Shown piece by piece: positions 42,749-52,033 of a stretch of DNA of 64,000 nucleotides. This DNA is from an uncultured Cedecea sp. Its GTDB lineage: Bacteria; Pseudomonadota; Gammaproteobacteria; Enterobacterales; Enterobacteriaceae. Within the stretch, counting starts at the first letter, position 1. Each line of letters opens with the position of its first letter. A program made the position numbers and the translations under genes. The stretch lies in contig NZ_CANMLV010000017.1 in NCBI RefSeq assembly GCF_947498825.1, positions 1 through 64,000 on the forward strand, given 5' to 3'. Below the pieces are notes generated by a model. It did not search any database. It saw only the letters and a program-made list of their open reading frames with translations, and had not been told where the DNA came from.

Positions 42749-43541
42749 TTTTTTCGGGCGCCTGACAGGTGCCCTGTTTATCCTCGGTTTTCCACTATCC
42801 CTGGTGGCCGCCCCAAGGATAATTTCTCTCTCGCCCGCGAATACTGAACTGGCGTTTGCCGCAGGTATCACGCCGATTGCCGTCAGTACTTATTCCGATT
42901 ATCCTCCTGAAGCAAAAGATATCGAGCAAGTCGCAAACTGGCAAGGGATGAGTTTTGAACGTATTGTCGCGCTAAAGCCCGATGTCATACTGGCATGGCG
43001 CGGCGGAAATCCTGAACGTCAGGTCAATCAGTTAGCAGCCTTGGGTAGTAAAATTATCTGGCTGGATCCTCAGAGTGTGAGCGAAGTTGAGGAGACCCTC
43101 CGCCAGCTCGCCCCCCTCAGCCCTACTCCAGAAAAAGCCTATCAGGCAGCCGATACGTTAGCCCGTCAGTTTGCTGAATTAAAAGAAAAATATAAAAACA
43201 GAACGCCTAAAAAAGTATTTCTCGAATTCAGTGAGCAACCACTTTTTACCGTCAATAAACATTCGATACAAAATGAAATAGTCGAAGTGTGCGGTGGGCA
43301 AAATATCTTCGCTAACAGCCGTATTCCCTGGCCGCAGGTCAGTCGTGAGCAGGTATTAGTTCGTAAACCCCAGGCCATTATTATCGCCGGTGACAATAGC
43401 AAAGCGCAGATGGTAGAAAAAAGCTGGAAAGAGCAATTATCTGTTCCGATTATTGCCGTTGATGATGATGAATTTACCCGTAACGGGCCGAGAATTATTC
43501 TGGCAGCAAAACAGCTGTGCGAGGCGTTGGACAAGCTCTGA
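42738..43541 (+). CDS. btuF: Vitamin B12-binding periplasmic protein BtuF
   Basis: Periplasmic cobalamin-binding protein delivering B12 to BtuCD. The 267-residue product has a signal peptide (to LVAA, about 25), the class III binding-protein fold ([17 protein letters not shown] start) and a long central helix. It starts inside mtnN, as in E. coli. In E. coli yadS follows; here two ERIC repeats and the accessory locus follow. Confidence 0.95.
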   Translation: MVNSFFGRLTGALFILGFPLSLVAAPRIISLSPANTELAFAAGITPIAVSTYSDYPPEAKDIEQVANWQGMSFERIVALKPDVILAWRGGNPERQVNQLAALGSKIIWLDPQSVSEVEETLRQLAPLSPTPEKAYQAADTLARQFAELKEKYKNRTPKKVFLEFSEQPLFTVNKHSIQNEIVEVCGGQNIFANSRIPWPQVSREQVLVRKPQAIIIAGDNSKAQMVEKSWKEQLSVPIIAVDDDEFTRNGPRIILAAKQLCEALDKL

Positions 43542-43608
43542 CAACTCAAAATCACTGAAGACATTATTCGGGTTCTTCCAGGCATAAAGCTTAGACAGAT
43601 AATGGGGA

Positions 43609-43712
43609 TATATCCAAAACAGTTCGAGTTCCCTGTCGGCGCCCAGCTCAGCCCATCGACAGACACGTGATTCGGCGGACTGGGGGCAGGCAGCTTGAAG
43701 AATGACGGGTAT
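43609..43712. repeat. ERIC-type element, diverged
   Basis: Begins TATATCCAAAACAGTTCGAG and ends GCAGCTTGAAGAATGACGGG plus TAT, the ERIC ends. The core differs but keeps a GTGATTCGGCG block shared with the next element. It lies just after btuF at the accessory-locus boundary. Confidence 0.75.
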
Positions 43713-43725
43713 TTGCCATTGATAT

Positions 43726-43851
43726 GTATTCAAAATAATTCGAGTTGCTTGTAGGCGCGAAGTGAGGCGCGTCGATGAGCATAGATAGACTCTGTGATTC
43801 GGCGCGCCTCAGGCACGTAGCACCCAGGCAACTTGAAGTATGACGGGGATA
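43726..43851. repeat. ERIC-type element (126 bp)
   Basis: TATTCAAAATAATTCGAGTT at the left end and GCAACTTGAAGTATGACGGG at the right end. The core has an internal palindrome (GAGGCGCG and CGCGCCTC type arms). It ends 25 bases before the stop of the giant exoprotein gene, so it would sit in that mRNA's 3' end. Confidence 0.8.
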
Positions 43852-43875
43852 ACAGACAAATAACCCCGACTGTAT

Positions 43876-46800
43876 TTAGCTTATAATCGTCTCATCAAGA
43901 AGCTGTAACCATTTTTTATTCTCTATCGATGCTGTTTTATCACCTTTTGGTAGAACAAATCCCGACAGACTGTTTGAACTACCCGGCGAAGTCACCACGG
44001 GTTTTACCGGCTGCACTTCTGGCCATTTTTTTGCGCCCTGAGTTCCATTGCTACCTGTCGACGGAGTACTTGCTTCATTGCTCCCTTTGTTGGCTCCCTT
44101 TGGTGGAACAAATCCCGACAAACTGTTTGAACCACCCGGTGAGGTCACCACGGGTTTTGCCGGCTTCACTTCTGGCCATTTCTTTGCGCCCTGAGTTCCA
44201 TTGCTACCTGTCGACGGAATACTTGCTTCATTGCTCCCTTTGTTGCCTCCCTTTGGTGGCACAAATCCCGGCAGACTGCTTGAACCACCCGGTGAGGTCA
44301 CCACGGGTTTTGCCGGCTGCACTTCTGGCCATTTTTTTGCGCCCTGAGTTCCATTGCTACCTGTCGACGGAGCGCCGGCTCCATTACTCCCCTGACTATT
44401 GCCTCTTGGTGGCACAAATCCAGGCAGACTGCTTGAACCACCCGGTGAGGTCACCACAGGTTTTGTCGGCTTCACTTCTGGCCATTTCGTTACAGGTTTC
44501 TCCTGTGCTGGCTGTTTTTCCTGAGTTGGCTTTTTCTCTGGCGTCGGCTGTTTTTCCGGCGTCGGTTTTTTCTCTGGCGTCGGCTGTTTTTCCGGCGTCG
44601 GTTTTTTCTCCGGCGTCGGCTGTTTTTCCGGCGTCGGTTTTTTCTCCGGGGTCGGCTGTTTTTCCGGCGTCGGTTTTTTCTCCGGCGTCGGCTGTTTTTC
44701 CGGCGTCGGTTTTTTCTCCGGCGTCGGCTGTTTTTCCGGCGTCGGTTTTTTCTCCGGGGTTGGCTGTTTTTCCGGCGTCGGTTTTTTCTCTGGCGTCGGC
44801 TGTTTTTCCGAGGCCGAACCTGATGTTTTTTTATCCGAACCTATTTTTCCGAGAGTAAATGAAATATCATTTCCGGCAACGACAACATCTTTTTTGACTT
44901 CGCTCAGATTATCTTTATCTGTATTTAAATCCCCATTTACATTTTGGCTAACAGTATTACCAACGGAAATTGTCGCTTTCTGATCTTCTTGATAATCAAT
45001 TTTGTCACTTGTATTAACGTAACCATTGACCGTCGGACTACCTTTCAATGTTAAGCCACCACCTCCTCCGGCAGAAAGCCCCTCCTGATTCACAGTGTCC
45101 TTCAAAGAGTTCGCATTGATATCACCAGCAACGTCAACCGTACCCTCCCCTGATTGAGAGATAACATGTCCCCCGGTAATATTAAGGTCATTACCCGTTT
45201 TAATATTTAACTCGCCAGTCGTATTGATACCAGACTGCTCTGTTGTTGTTTTAGACTCATAATTCTCATAACCTTGTCCATAGCTACCAGAGAATGTAGG
45301 AATAACACCTGAGGAGGAAACAGCCGCACCAACCGATGCTCCCCACTGCTCATTATTATCACCTCGATTAACCGTATCCTGAACACTGGTAATATTTAAA
45401 TCACCGCCCACATCAATATTCGCAGAATCGCTCTTAATATTGGCACCAGTGAGAGACATATCACCGCCGGTTTTGATATTCACATTATCACCAGTAATCT
45501 GACTATTTGTATGTGAAGTACCAGATCCAACCGAAGATTGCTGCGAGCCACTGTAATCAACAGAAACCCCAGCGCCCGCCCCCGTCATACCCGCAGAAGC
45601 ACCAAGGCTAACCCCTGCTGAATGTGATTGGGATGATGACGATTCGGTATATTCATTCTTAGCGGAATTAACGGATAAATCACCACCAATATCCATATCA
45701 ATATTATTACCTTGAATATCAACACCATTCAGCTCAGCGTTGTTCTTGGTATTGATTTCGATATTATTACCTTTAATAGTACTAATATTTTCACTTGATG
45801 CCGTAGACTGAGTCGTTTCAGAAGTATGATCCCAACCAACACTTACCGAGCCTCCTGCTGCGTCACCAAAATACATATTAGAACCGGCACCTGCGAGCTC
45901 AAGACCATTTAATAATCCATCCGTTTGTTTATCACTACTCGTTTGCTCTATTTTATTAGCAGCTTTATCAACGCCATCAGCCCAATCGGAATGTGCTTCG
46001 CCCTTAATACCAATAAATGTTTCTTCATGGGTAACGGTTTTACTGGTAACGTCCTCATATTTAGTTGATTTGAGTTCATCAGCATCAATCTTAATCGTGT
46101 CGCCCGAAAGATCAGCGCCTCCGATATCAACAGTTTTATCAGCTTGAATAGTAAGATCATTACCAAAATTCAGCGAGGCATTATTATTTTTAACACTGTT
46201 CTCAGTCGTTGTTGTTGTCTCAGTCTTAACCCCTACTTTAAAACCGCCGGTTTCTGTTGTCGGGGCCACACCAGGGCGAACGCTACCCGCATTAGAGACT
46301 TCAGACTCTTTGTTATCATGGGTACCTTTTTGGGAAACCGTTTCTTTATCACCCGCGCTGTATGATTCACTGTTAACTGATTGACCAAAACCGTTAGCAC
46401 TGCCTGATATTACAAAACCAGATGATGATTCAACCACTTCTGAATGCGTATAATCTTGAGTCGCTTGAATATCAACGTCTCCACCGGCAGTAATAGAGCC
46501 GGACGCACCGCTATACTCTCCACCTTTCATCACAACATCATTAGATGAGTTAATATTTAAACTGCCCCCCGCTTTGACTGAAGACTCAACGCTTGTCGCT
46601 GATGACGTTGTTGTTTCTTTACCATTAGTGGTAAACAAACCGGAGGTCGAATACTCGCTATCATAAGTAGAATCTGTTTCATATATATTATTAAAAATCA
46701 CATCCCCATCTTTAGCAGTAATGGAAATATCTTTATCTGATTCAATATCTACAGCATTAACAGTGACATTATTACCACTGATATCAATATTACCGCCAGC

Positions 46801-49800
46801 CGATACACCATCATCATAACGATGGACAACCTTCTTACCTGTATCATCGTAACCCGTACTGGCCGTTAATGACACATCCCCTTCTTTTGCATCCAGTTTT
46901 ATATCATTACCCGCATTCAATGCAGCGCCGGAATTATGAATATCCCCTTTTTCAGAAACAAGAGATAAATCCCCCCCAGACTGAATACCGCCATTTTGAC
47001 CTGTAGATGAGTTCACAATATTCGATTCGGCTTGTATATCAATGTTTCCACCGCTTTTAATCGTTCCATTAACATTATTAACTTCAGTAGCATTGATATC
47101 GATATTACCTCCAGCAGAAACAGAGGCGGAAGCATTGTTGGACTCATTATTTATTTGTTCGATGGTCGATGGCGCTAAATAAATCCGAGGAACAAGCACT
47201 TGAACACCGTCAACTTCCTCAGTCACAAACCAAATAATATCTTTATCCAGATTTTGTACTTGTTCCTCTGTTAAAGGCTGCCCGACAACAAAATCTTCAG
47301 ATCCGTTGACATCTCCCGCATTTTCCATTAACTGCTTTGTTAAATCAGCACCTTCAAGTCCATCGCGCGTTAAGAAAAATGTTCCAACGGAATCATCAAT
47401 TTCACGACGAATAACCTCACTAATGAAATAGTTATCACCCAAAACAATAACAGGGTCATTGGGTTCATAACCCACTTGTTGGAAGAAGTAATCTGAACCA
47501 TAAAACGCATCCTGATCAATAAATTCAGGACGTGTTTCATAAAGTACATAAATATTATCCTTAGGATCTGGGTTCGGTTGCAAATTACCTGCACCACCTA
47601 AAACATTATGATTAGGTGCAAATAATCCCGGCATATTAATCATATCTTCATAAGTGCCAGAAGTTGTAATACCTGATGGACTTTCCAGCCATGCAAGATC
47701 ATTTTTACTGTTTGTCACTTCATAAGAGGAATTATTACTTTGAATTTCTTTATCATCTACTTTTTCAGTAACAACATGCTCATTATCTTTTTTATCCAGA
47801 GCTAATTCTTTATCCAGACCATTATTAAAACTACCGTCTTTATGAGTTAAATTACCACCCGCAGCGATAGAGCTATTTTGCTCAGAAACAGCATAAAACT
47901 TAAGATTATGGAATTTTTTCTCACCCGTATCGGAATCAATTTTATTTAACTCTGCCCAATCCTTCTGTAAATCCTGTTTACCTTTAGCTTTCCATGTGTT
48001 ACCAAACAATTGAGTCATGTGCGTATCAAGAACATTAACCTGACCATTACTGACGTCAACATTTTTAGTAACTTTTAAATATCCTTCATCAGTCTTTGGA
48101 TCTAAAATAAAATCAATGAAATCATATAATGTATCAAACTCCATTTTCCTGTGGCCGCCACTGGCCCCAAAGCCATTTTTCCAATGGTATTCAAGTGTGA
48201 GCGGTGGATTAAGTTTCTTATTTAAAATATGTTCATAACCGATATCAATGCTAATCGCTTTATTCGTTAAATCACCACGAATAAACATATCACCACCAGA
48301 TTGAATCTGCCCCCCATGATTCAATACTTGCTGGCCTCCTTGATATTTATTTTCTTTATTAATGTTAACATCATTTTTTGCGGAAATGCTCGCCTTATCT
48401 TTTATTTCAATATGGCCAATAGGTAACGGAATAGCACCAGAGAGTTTGAAATAATCACTCGCGGTGAAACCACTTCCTTTTTGAGTATGCTGACTCTCGA
48501 TGATCTGAGAGTTTGTATAATCCCAGCCTGAATTTCCCTCATCAATAGTTGTAATATTCTCTAAGTTTTTCGCTTCAATATTAATGTCATTTTCTGAACG
48601 AATCTGACCACCAACATTCTTAATATTATAAGCAGTGATATTAATATCATTCATGGCCATAACATTCGCTTTTTCTCTATTAGAGAATGTACCATTATCA
48701 GTTATAACGTTAATATTCTTACTGGAGAAAATCAAAGCACCGGATGAGTTAGTAATATCACCATCAGACTGCAATAGAATATTATTACCACTCAAAATAC
48801 CCTTATTATTAGTTATGCTTCCCGTGGCAATCAGTTGAATAGCAGCCGGTGACTCTAAAACCTCATCAATCGTAATTGAGCGCTCGCTTTCTAATGTCAA
48901 CAAACCATCTTTCTTATTTCTAACTTCAAAACTACCAGAACTGGCGTTGTAAACATAATCGTTGCTAATTTTAAAATAGATTTCATTAGTCGCTACAATT
49001 GTACCACCATTATTATCAATGCTTTTATATACATTAATATCCACTTTGTTATTTGAGTCTATTTTAGAATTATCATTAGAAATACTATCTGCTTTTATAT
49101 AAATATTTTCATCAGACTCGATTCTACCGTCATTATTATTAATTAATTTATCAGAAGCTGTTAAATTAATATTTCCCGCAGCATACAAAACCGAGTTATC
49201 ATTTTTTATTACATTTGCGTAGATCTCTAAATTTCCATCCGCAAGTACTAAAGAGCGATCATATGTAGACACATTATCAAATCGATTAACATTAAGATAA
49301 ATATTACCTTCTGCATCGATGAAAGAGTCTTCATTTTTCAGATATATAACATCATCAGCCTTGATGTTATTTGAGGCTCTGATACTCCCTCCCAACTCAT
49401 TCAAGATCTCATTTACTTTCTTAAAGAATATATTATCACCAGCGAATATAACACCGCCTTGATTTAATAACTCACTAATATTATTGAAGAATATATTGCT
49501 CTTTGAAGATACCTCTCCCTTATTATTAAGTTTTTTAATTTCATCAAAAACCATGTCATCATTTGATGAAATCAAGCTTCCCGTATCATTCTCTAAGGAA
49601 TTGATATTTTTGAAAGAAACTTTGCCGTTTTCTGATTTAATTTGTGTTTTAGAATGATTTTTTACTTCATTAACATCTTTAATCGTTAAATCACCATCAG
49701 AATAAATACCACTCGCTTTCTTATTATCTCCTGTATTATTCAAACTATTAACATTATCAATACTTAAATTACCGGATGAGATAATAAAACCATTGTTATT

Positions 49801-52005
49801 AGTAACATCATTTACATTAGAGATAACGAGATTATTGTTGGAATGAATACTTCCCGAATTTATTAACACATCGGAGTTAGTCACTGATAACTTATCTTTT
49901 GATATAATTTTAGCATCGTTAGAATTATCAATAGATTGAATGTTGTTAAAATCAACATTCCCTCCTTGAATAACTGCATGCTCACCATCATTTTTTAATT
50001 TCTTGGTGTCTTTTATTTTCAGATCTTTATCAGCTAAAATAGAACCTTTATTGTTGACAGATTCCAACCCCTCCAGCTGTACACTTCCACCTTGCAATAA
50101 ACCATTATTATTAATTTGAGTCTGCCCGTTTCCAGATAATAAGAATTCATTTCCAGCAATCACTTCACCATCGTTATTCAGTGAGTTTACAGAAGATAAA
50201 ACAACCTTATCCTTTGCAGCAATTGTTTTTTTATTATCAATGAATTGGGAGTCAATAGAAATATCATTTTCAGATAGTAATTCACCACGGTTAGTTAACC
50301 GACCGCTATCTTGATTAATATGGATATGATTACCTTGTATTAGCCCGGAGTTATCGACATCTCCTTTTGCTTTAATTGTCACCCCACCATTCTTGGATGC
50401 TATTACCCCATCATTTTTTACAGTATCAGTATCTAAACTCAGACTATTTCCCGTAACAGAGCCTGAATTGATGAAACTGGATAAATTGATATTTATATTT
50501 TTCTGAGAGTCAACAACCCCAGTATTATTTAACTCATTAGATGTTATATGAATATCACCAACTGCTGAAATAGCACCATCATTACTGAAAAGCTCTTTGA
50601 TATCAAAGACAATACTATTTTCTTTTGAAATCAAAACTCCATTTTCATTATTGAGTGTACCGGAATTAATTTTAACATTGCCAGAGTTAGCCATCACAGT
50701 TGCAGATGAAGCTACAACAGCATCACTGATGATATTTCCATTACGGTCATAGACAATATAATTACCATCATGCAGAACAATTTTGGCGTCTGGAATAACT
50801 TCTCCACGACTGTTTGTTGCATACAAAGATCCTTTTATATTGTAGTCACCTTTAATATTGATGATTATAGAATCTACTTGTGCTGAATTTTTAGACTCAT
50901 TAACAAAAATCCCTGCTGCTTGCTGTAAAAAAGAATCAGCAAATATAGCAACAGTTCCATTTTCTGATATTAGGTCAGAAGATAACAAAAGATGATTGTT
51001 GGCTTCAATGTTTATATCTTTTTTTGCTAAAACTGCAGCCACTCCATTCTTATTTCCACCAAGGCTAATATTATCTCCTTTTAATGAAACTGAATCATTT
51101 TTAGACTGTAATGATGTCAATGTAAGATCACCGTTAGCTGAAATATCTAAAGATGATTGAGATACAATACTGCCAAGATGATGTACACCAACACCGCTAT
51201 CAGTACTGATTAACTCGACTCGATTACCATAAATTGAACCTAACTCACTTCCACTGATAGAAACAAGAGGGCGAGAATCATCTAAGCCATCGCTCGTCTG
51301 ATATTGGCGAGTTGAAGTATTATATTTATTTGCTCCTGCTAATAATTTAACATCAGCAGACCCTGCAATCTGGCCATCCAGTTGAATAGCTCGGCTGACT
51401 ATATCAAAATGAGATAATCCATCAGTCGAAATACCATTGCCAGATATTTGTACCTGGCCCTTTGTCACATTAAGTAAAAATTGTCCATTTTCTTGTTCAA
51501 TACGCCCAGTACTCAATGTAAGATTATTGGCGTTCAGGGTTTTAACACCATTGACCTGAATGCCATTTTCATTAGCAATGATCAGGTCAGCACTTTTACC
51601 AAATACTTCCATCGTACCATTTAGCTGAGTTCCTTTGACTCCACCGACTTCATTAATAATAACATCAGCTTCATTATTCAGGTTGTTATTTTTAATAACA
51701 TGGCCGCCAATCTGACTTACACCATCATCTTTACTGTTATTAAAAATAACGCCATTTTGGTCAACATTAAATTCTTGATATTTATTATGGGAAACACCAT
51801 TCGCATTTGGATCAACAATATTAATCGTTGTTGTGCCATTAGCAGATTGATTTATATTAAGATTTCCAGAATTGTTATCTGGTATAATAGCCGAAAGCGC
51901 ATCAAAAGGTAGTATTGATGAGGCAATCGCTAAATAAACAGGCGAAAATTTAAAAATCTTCTTCCCTGAATAATATGCTCGATTATTTGAATGAGAGCTT
52001 TTCAC
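43876..52005 (-). CDS. FHA/CdiA-like TpsA exoprotein (giant secreted adhesin)
   Basis: 2709 residues; GTG start at 52005 after AAGGAT. N-terminus: extended signal-like region (hydrophobic about 22-38), then the TPS secretion domain (about 40-290) with GVSHNKYQEFNV and NGTMEVFGKSADLIIANENG. The usual NPNL and NPNG motifs are NNNL and NENG here. A very long beta-helical body follows (repeats of the SGGDIxI-xA type). Around 1488-1608 is the module common in CdiA and large haemagglutinins (ETRPEFIDQDAFYGSDYFF, later LGDNYF). Haemagglutinin repeats with SAGGN and TGGDM motifs run to about 2390. The last 310 residues are Pro/Lys/Thr and Gly/Ser repeats. I saw no VENN motif, no toxin domain and no cysteine. 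Its transporter is the gene just upstream. An adhesin role is inferred. Confidence 0.92.
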   Translation of the reverse strand: MKSSHSNNRAYYSGKKIFKFSPVYLAIASSILPFDALSAIIPDNNSGNLNINQSANGTTTINIVDPNANGVSHNKYQEFNVDQNGVIFNNSKDDGVSQIGGHVIKNNNLNNEADVIINEVGGVKGTQLNGTMEVFGKSADLIIANENGIQVNGVKTLNANNLTLSTGRIEQENGQFLLNVTKGQVQISGNGISTDGLSHFDIVSRAIQLDGQIAGSADVKLLAGANKYNTSTRQYQTSDGLDDSRPLVSISGSELGSIYGNRVELISTDSGVGVHHLGSIVSQSSLDISANGDLTLTSLQSKNDSVSLKGDNISLGGNKNGVAAVLAKKDINIEANNHLLLSSDLISENGTVAIFADSFLQQAAGIFVNESKNSAQVDSIIINIKGDYNIKGSLYATNSRGEVIPDAKIVLHDGNYIVYDRNGNIISDAVVASSATVMANSGNVKINSGTLNNENGVLISKENSIVFDIKELFSNDGAISAVGDIHITSNELNNTGVVDSQKNININLSSFINSGSVTGNSLSLDTDTVKNDGVIASKNGGVTIKAKGDVDNSGLIQGNHIHINQDSGRLTNRGELLSENDISIDSQFIDNKKTIAAKDKVVLSSVNSLNNDGEVIAGNEFLLSGNGQTQINNNGLLQGGSVQLEGLESVNNKGSILADKDLKIKDTKKLKNDGEHAVIQGGNVDFNNIQSIDNSNDAKIISKDKLSVTNSDVLINSGSIHSNNNLVISNVNDVTNNNGFIISSGNLSIDNVNSLNNTGDNKKASGIYSDGDLTIKDVNEVKNHSKTQIKSENGKVSFKNINSLENDTGSLISSNDDMVFDEIKKLNNKGEVSSKSNIFFNNISELLNQGGVIFAGDNIFFKKVNEILNELGGSIRASNNIKADDVIYLKNEDSFIDAEGNIYLNVNRFDNVSTYDRSLVLADGNLEIYANVIKNDNSVLYAAGNINLTASDKLINNNDGRIESDENIYIKADSISNDNSKIDSNNKVDINVYKSIDNNGGTIVATNEIYFKISNDYVYNASSGSFEVRNKKDGLLTLESERSITIDEVLESPAAIQLIATGSITNNKGILSGNNILLQSDGDITNSSGALIFSSKNINVITDNGTFSNREKANVMAMNDINITAYNIKNVGGQIRSENDINIEAKNLENITTIDEGNSGWDYTNSQIIESQHTQKGSGFTASDYFKLSGAIPLPIGHIEIKDKASISAKNDVNINKENKYQGGQQVLNHGGQIQSGGDMFIRGDLTNKAISIDIGYEHILNKKLNPPLTLEYHWKNGFGASGGHRKMEFDTLYDFIDFILDPKTDEGYLKVTKNVDVSNGQVNVLDTHMTQLFGNTWKAKGKQDLQKDWAELNKIDSDTGEKKFHNLKFYAVSEQNSSIAAGGNLTHKDGSFNNGLDKELALDKKDNEHVVTEKVDDKEIQSNNSSYEVTNSKNDLAWLESPSGITTSGTYEDMINMPGLFAPNHNVLGGAGNLQPNPDPKDNIYVLYETRPEFIDQDAFYGSDYFFQQVGYEPNDPVIVLGDNYFISEVIRREIDDSVGTFFLTRDGLEGADLTKQLMENAGDVNGSEDFVVGQPLTEEQVQNLDKDIIWFVTEEVDGVQVLVPRIYLAPSTIEQINNESNNASASVSAGGNIDINATEVNNVNGTIKSGGNIDIQAESNIVNSSTGQNGGIQSGGDLSLVSEKGDIHNSGAALNAGNDIKLDAKEGDVSLTASTGYDDTGKKVVHRYDDGVSAGGNIDISGNNVTVNAVDIESDKDISITAKDGDVIFNNIYETDSTYDSEYSTSGLFTTNGKETTTSSATSVESSVKAGGSLNINSSNDVVMKGGEYSGASGSITAGGDVDIQATQDYTHSEVVESSSGFVISGSANGFGQSVNSESYSAGDKETVSQKGTHDNKESEVSNAGSVRPGVAPTTETGGFKVGVKTETTTTTENSVKNNNASLNFGNDLTIQADKTVDIGGADLSGDTIKIDADELKSTKYEDVTSKTVTHEETFIGIKGEAHSDWADGVDKAANKIEQTSSDKQTDGLLNGLELAGAGSNMYFGDAAGGSVSVGWDHTSETTQSTASSENISTIKGNNIEINTKNNAELNGVDIQGNNIDMDIGGDLSVNSAKNEYTESSSSQSHSAGVSLGASAGMTGAGAGVSVDYSGSQQSSVGSGTSHTNSQITGDNVNIKTGGDMSLTGANIKSDSANIDVGGDLNITSVQDTVNRGDNNEQWGASVGAAVSSSGVIPTFSGSYGQGYENYESKTTTEQSGINTTGELNIKTGNDLNITGGHVISQSGEGTVDVAGDINANSLKDTVNQEGLSAGGGGGLTLKGSPTVNGYVNTSDKIDYQEDQKATISVGNTVSQNVNGDLNTDKDNLSEVKKDVVVAGNDISFTLGKIGSDKKTSGSASEKQPTPEKKPTPEKQPTPEKKPTPEKQPTPEKKPTPEKQPTPEKKPTPEKQPTPEKKPTPEKQPTPEKKPTPEKQPTPEKKPTPEKQPTPEKKPTQEKQPAQEKPVTKWPEVKPTKPVVTSPGGSSSLPGFVPPRGNSQGSNGAGAPSTGSNGTQGAKKWPEVQPAKPVVTSPGGSSSLPGFVPPKGGNKGSNEASIPSTGSNGTQGAKKWPEVKPAKPVVTSPGGSNSLSGFVPPKGANKGSNEASTPSTGSNGTQGAKKWPEVQPVKPVVTSPGSSNSLSGFVLPKGDKTASIENKKWLQLLDETIIS
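43910..44487 (-). repeat. 51-residue (153-bp) tandem repeats at the exoprotein C-terminus
   Basis: Three full units and one partial unit start at 44487, 44334, 44181 and 44028 on the minus strand, 153 bases apart. Each encodes KWPEV-x-P-x-KPVVTSPG, then a SLPGFVPP-type motif, then a Gly/Ser/Asn-rich spacer ending TGSNGTQGA. The last unit is truncated and runs into the final KKWLQLLDETIIS. Unit DNA is very similar, so unit number may vary between strains. Confidence 0.9.
44521..44808 (-). repeat. 36-bp tandem repeat, eight units, encoding EKQPTPEKKPTP
   Basis: Eight consecutive 36-base units encode the 12-residue unit EKQPTPEKKPTP, with only scattered synonymous changes and a final PTQ. This forms an extended, charged, Pro-rich stalk of about 96 residues just before the 51-residue repeats. 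The near identity at DNA level suggests recent expansion by slippage or recombination. Confidence 0.93.
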
Positions 52006-52033
52006 GTTATATATCCTTATATTTAATTAACTA

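Noticed and set aside
44521-44808. A CRISPR array suggested by regular 36-bp repeats
   Set aside because: The units are directly tandem with no spacers, are in frame and encode EKQPTPEKKPTP; there are no cas genes.
43929-44858. A 309-codon open frame on the plus strand across the exoprotein C-terminus
   Set aside because: It is antisense to the 36-bp and 153-bp repeats; the repeat periods are multiples of three, which keeps the opposite frame open. No start context or family features.
43876-52005. The exoprotein as a complete contact-dependent inhibition (CdiA) toxin
   Set aside because: The C-terminus is low-complexity repeat with no VENN motif or toxin domain, and no immunity gene lies downstream; btuF and ERIC repeats follow.
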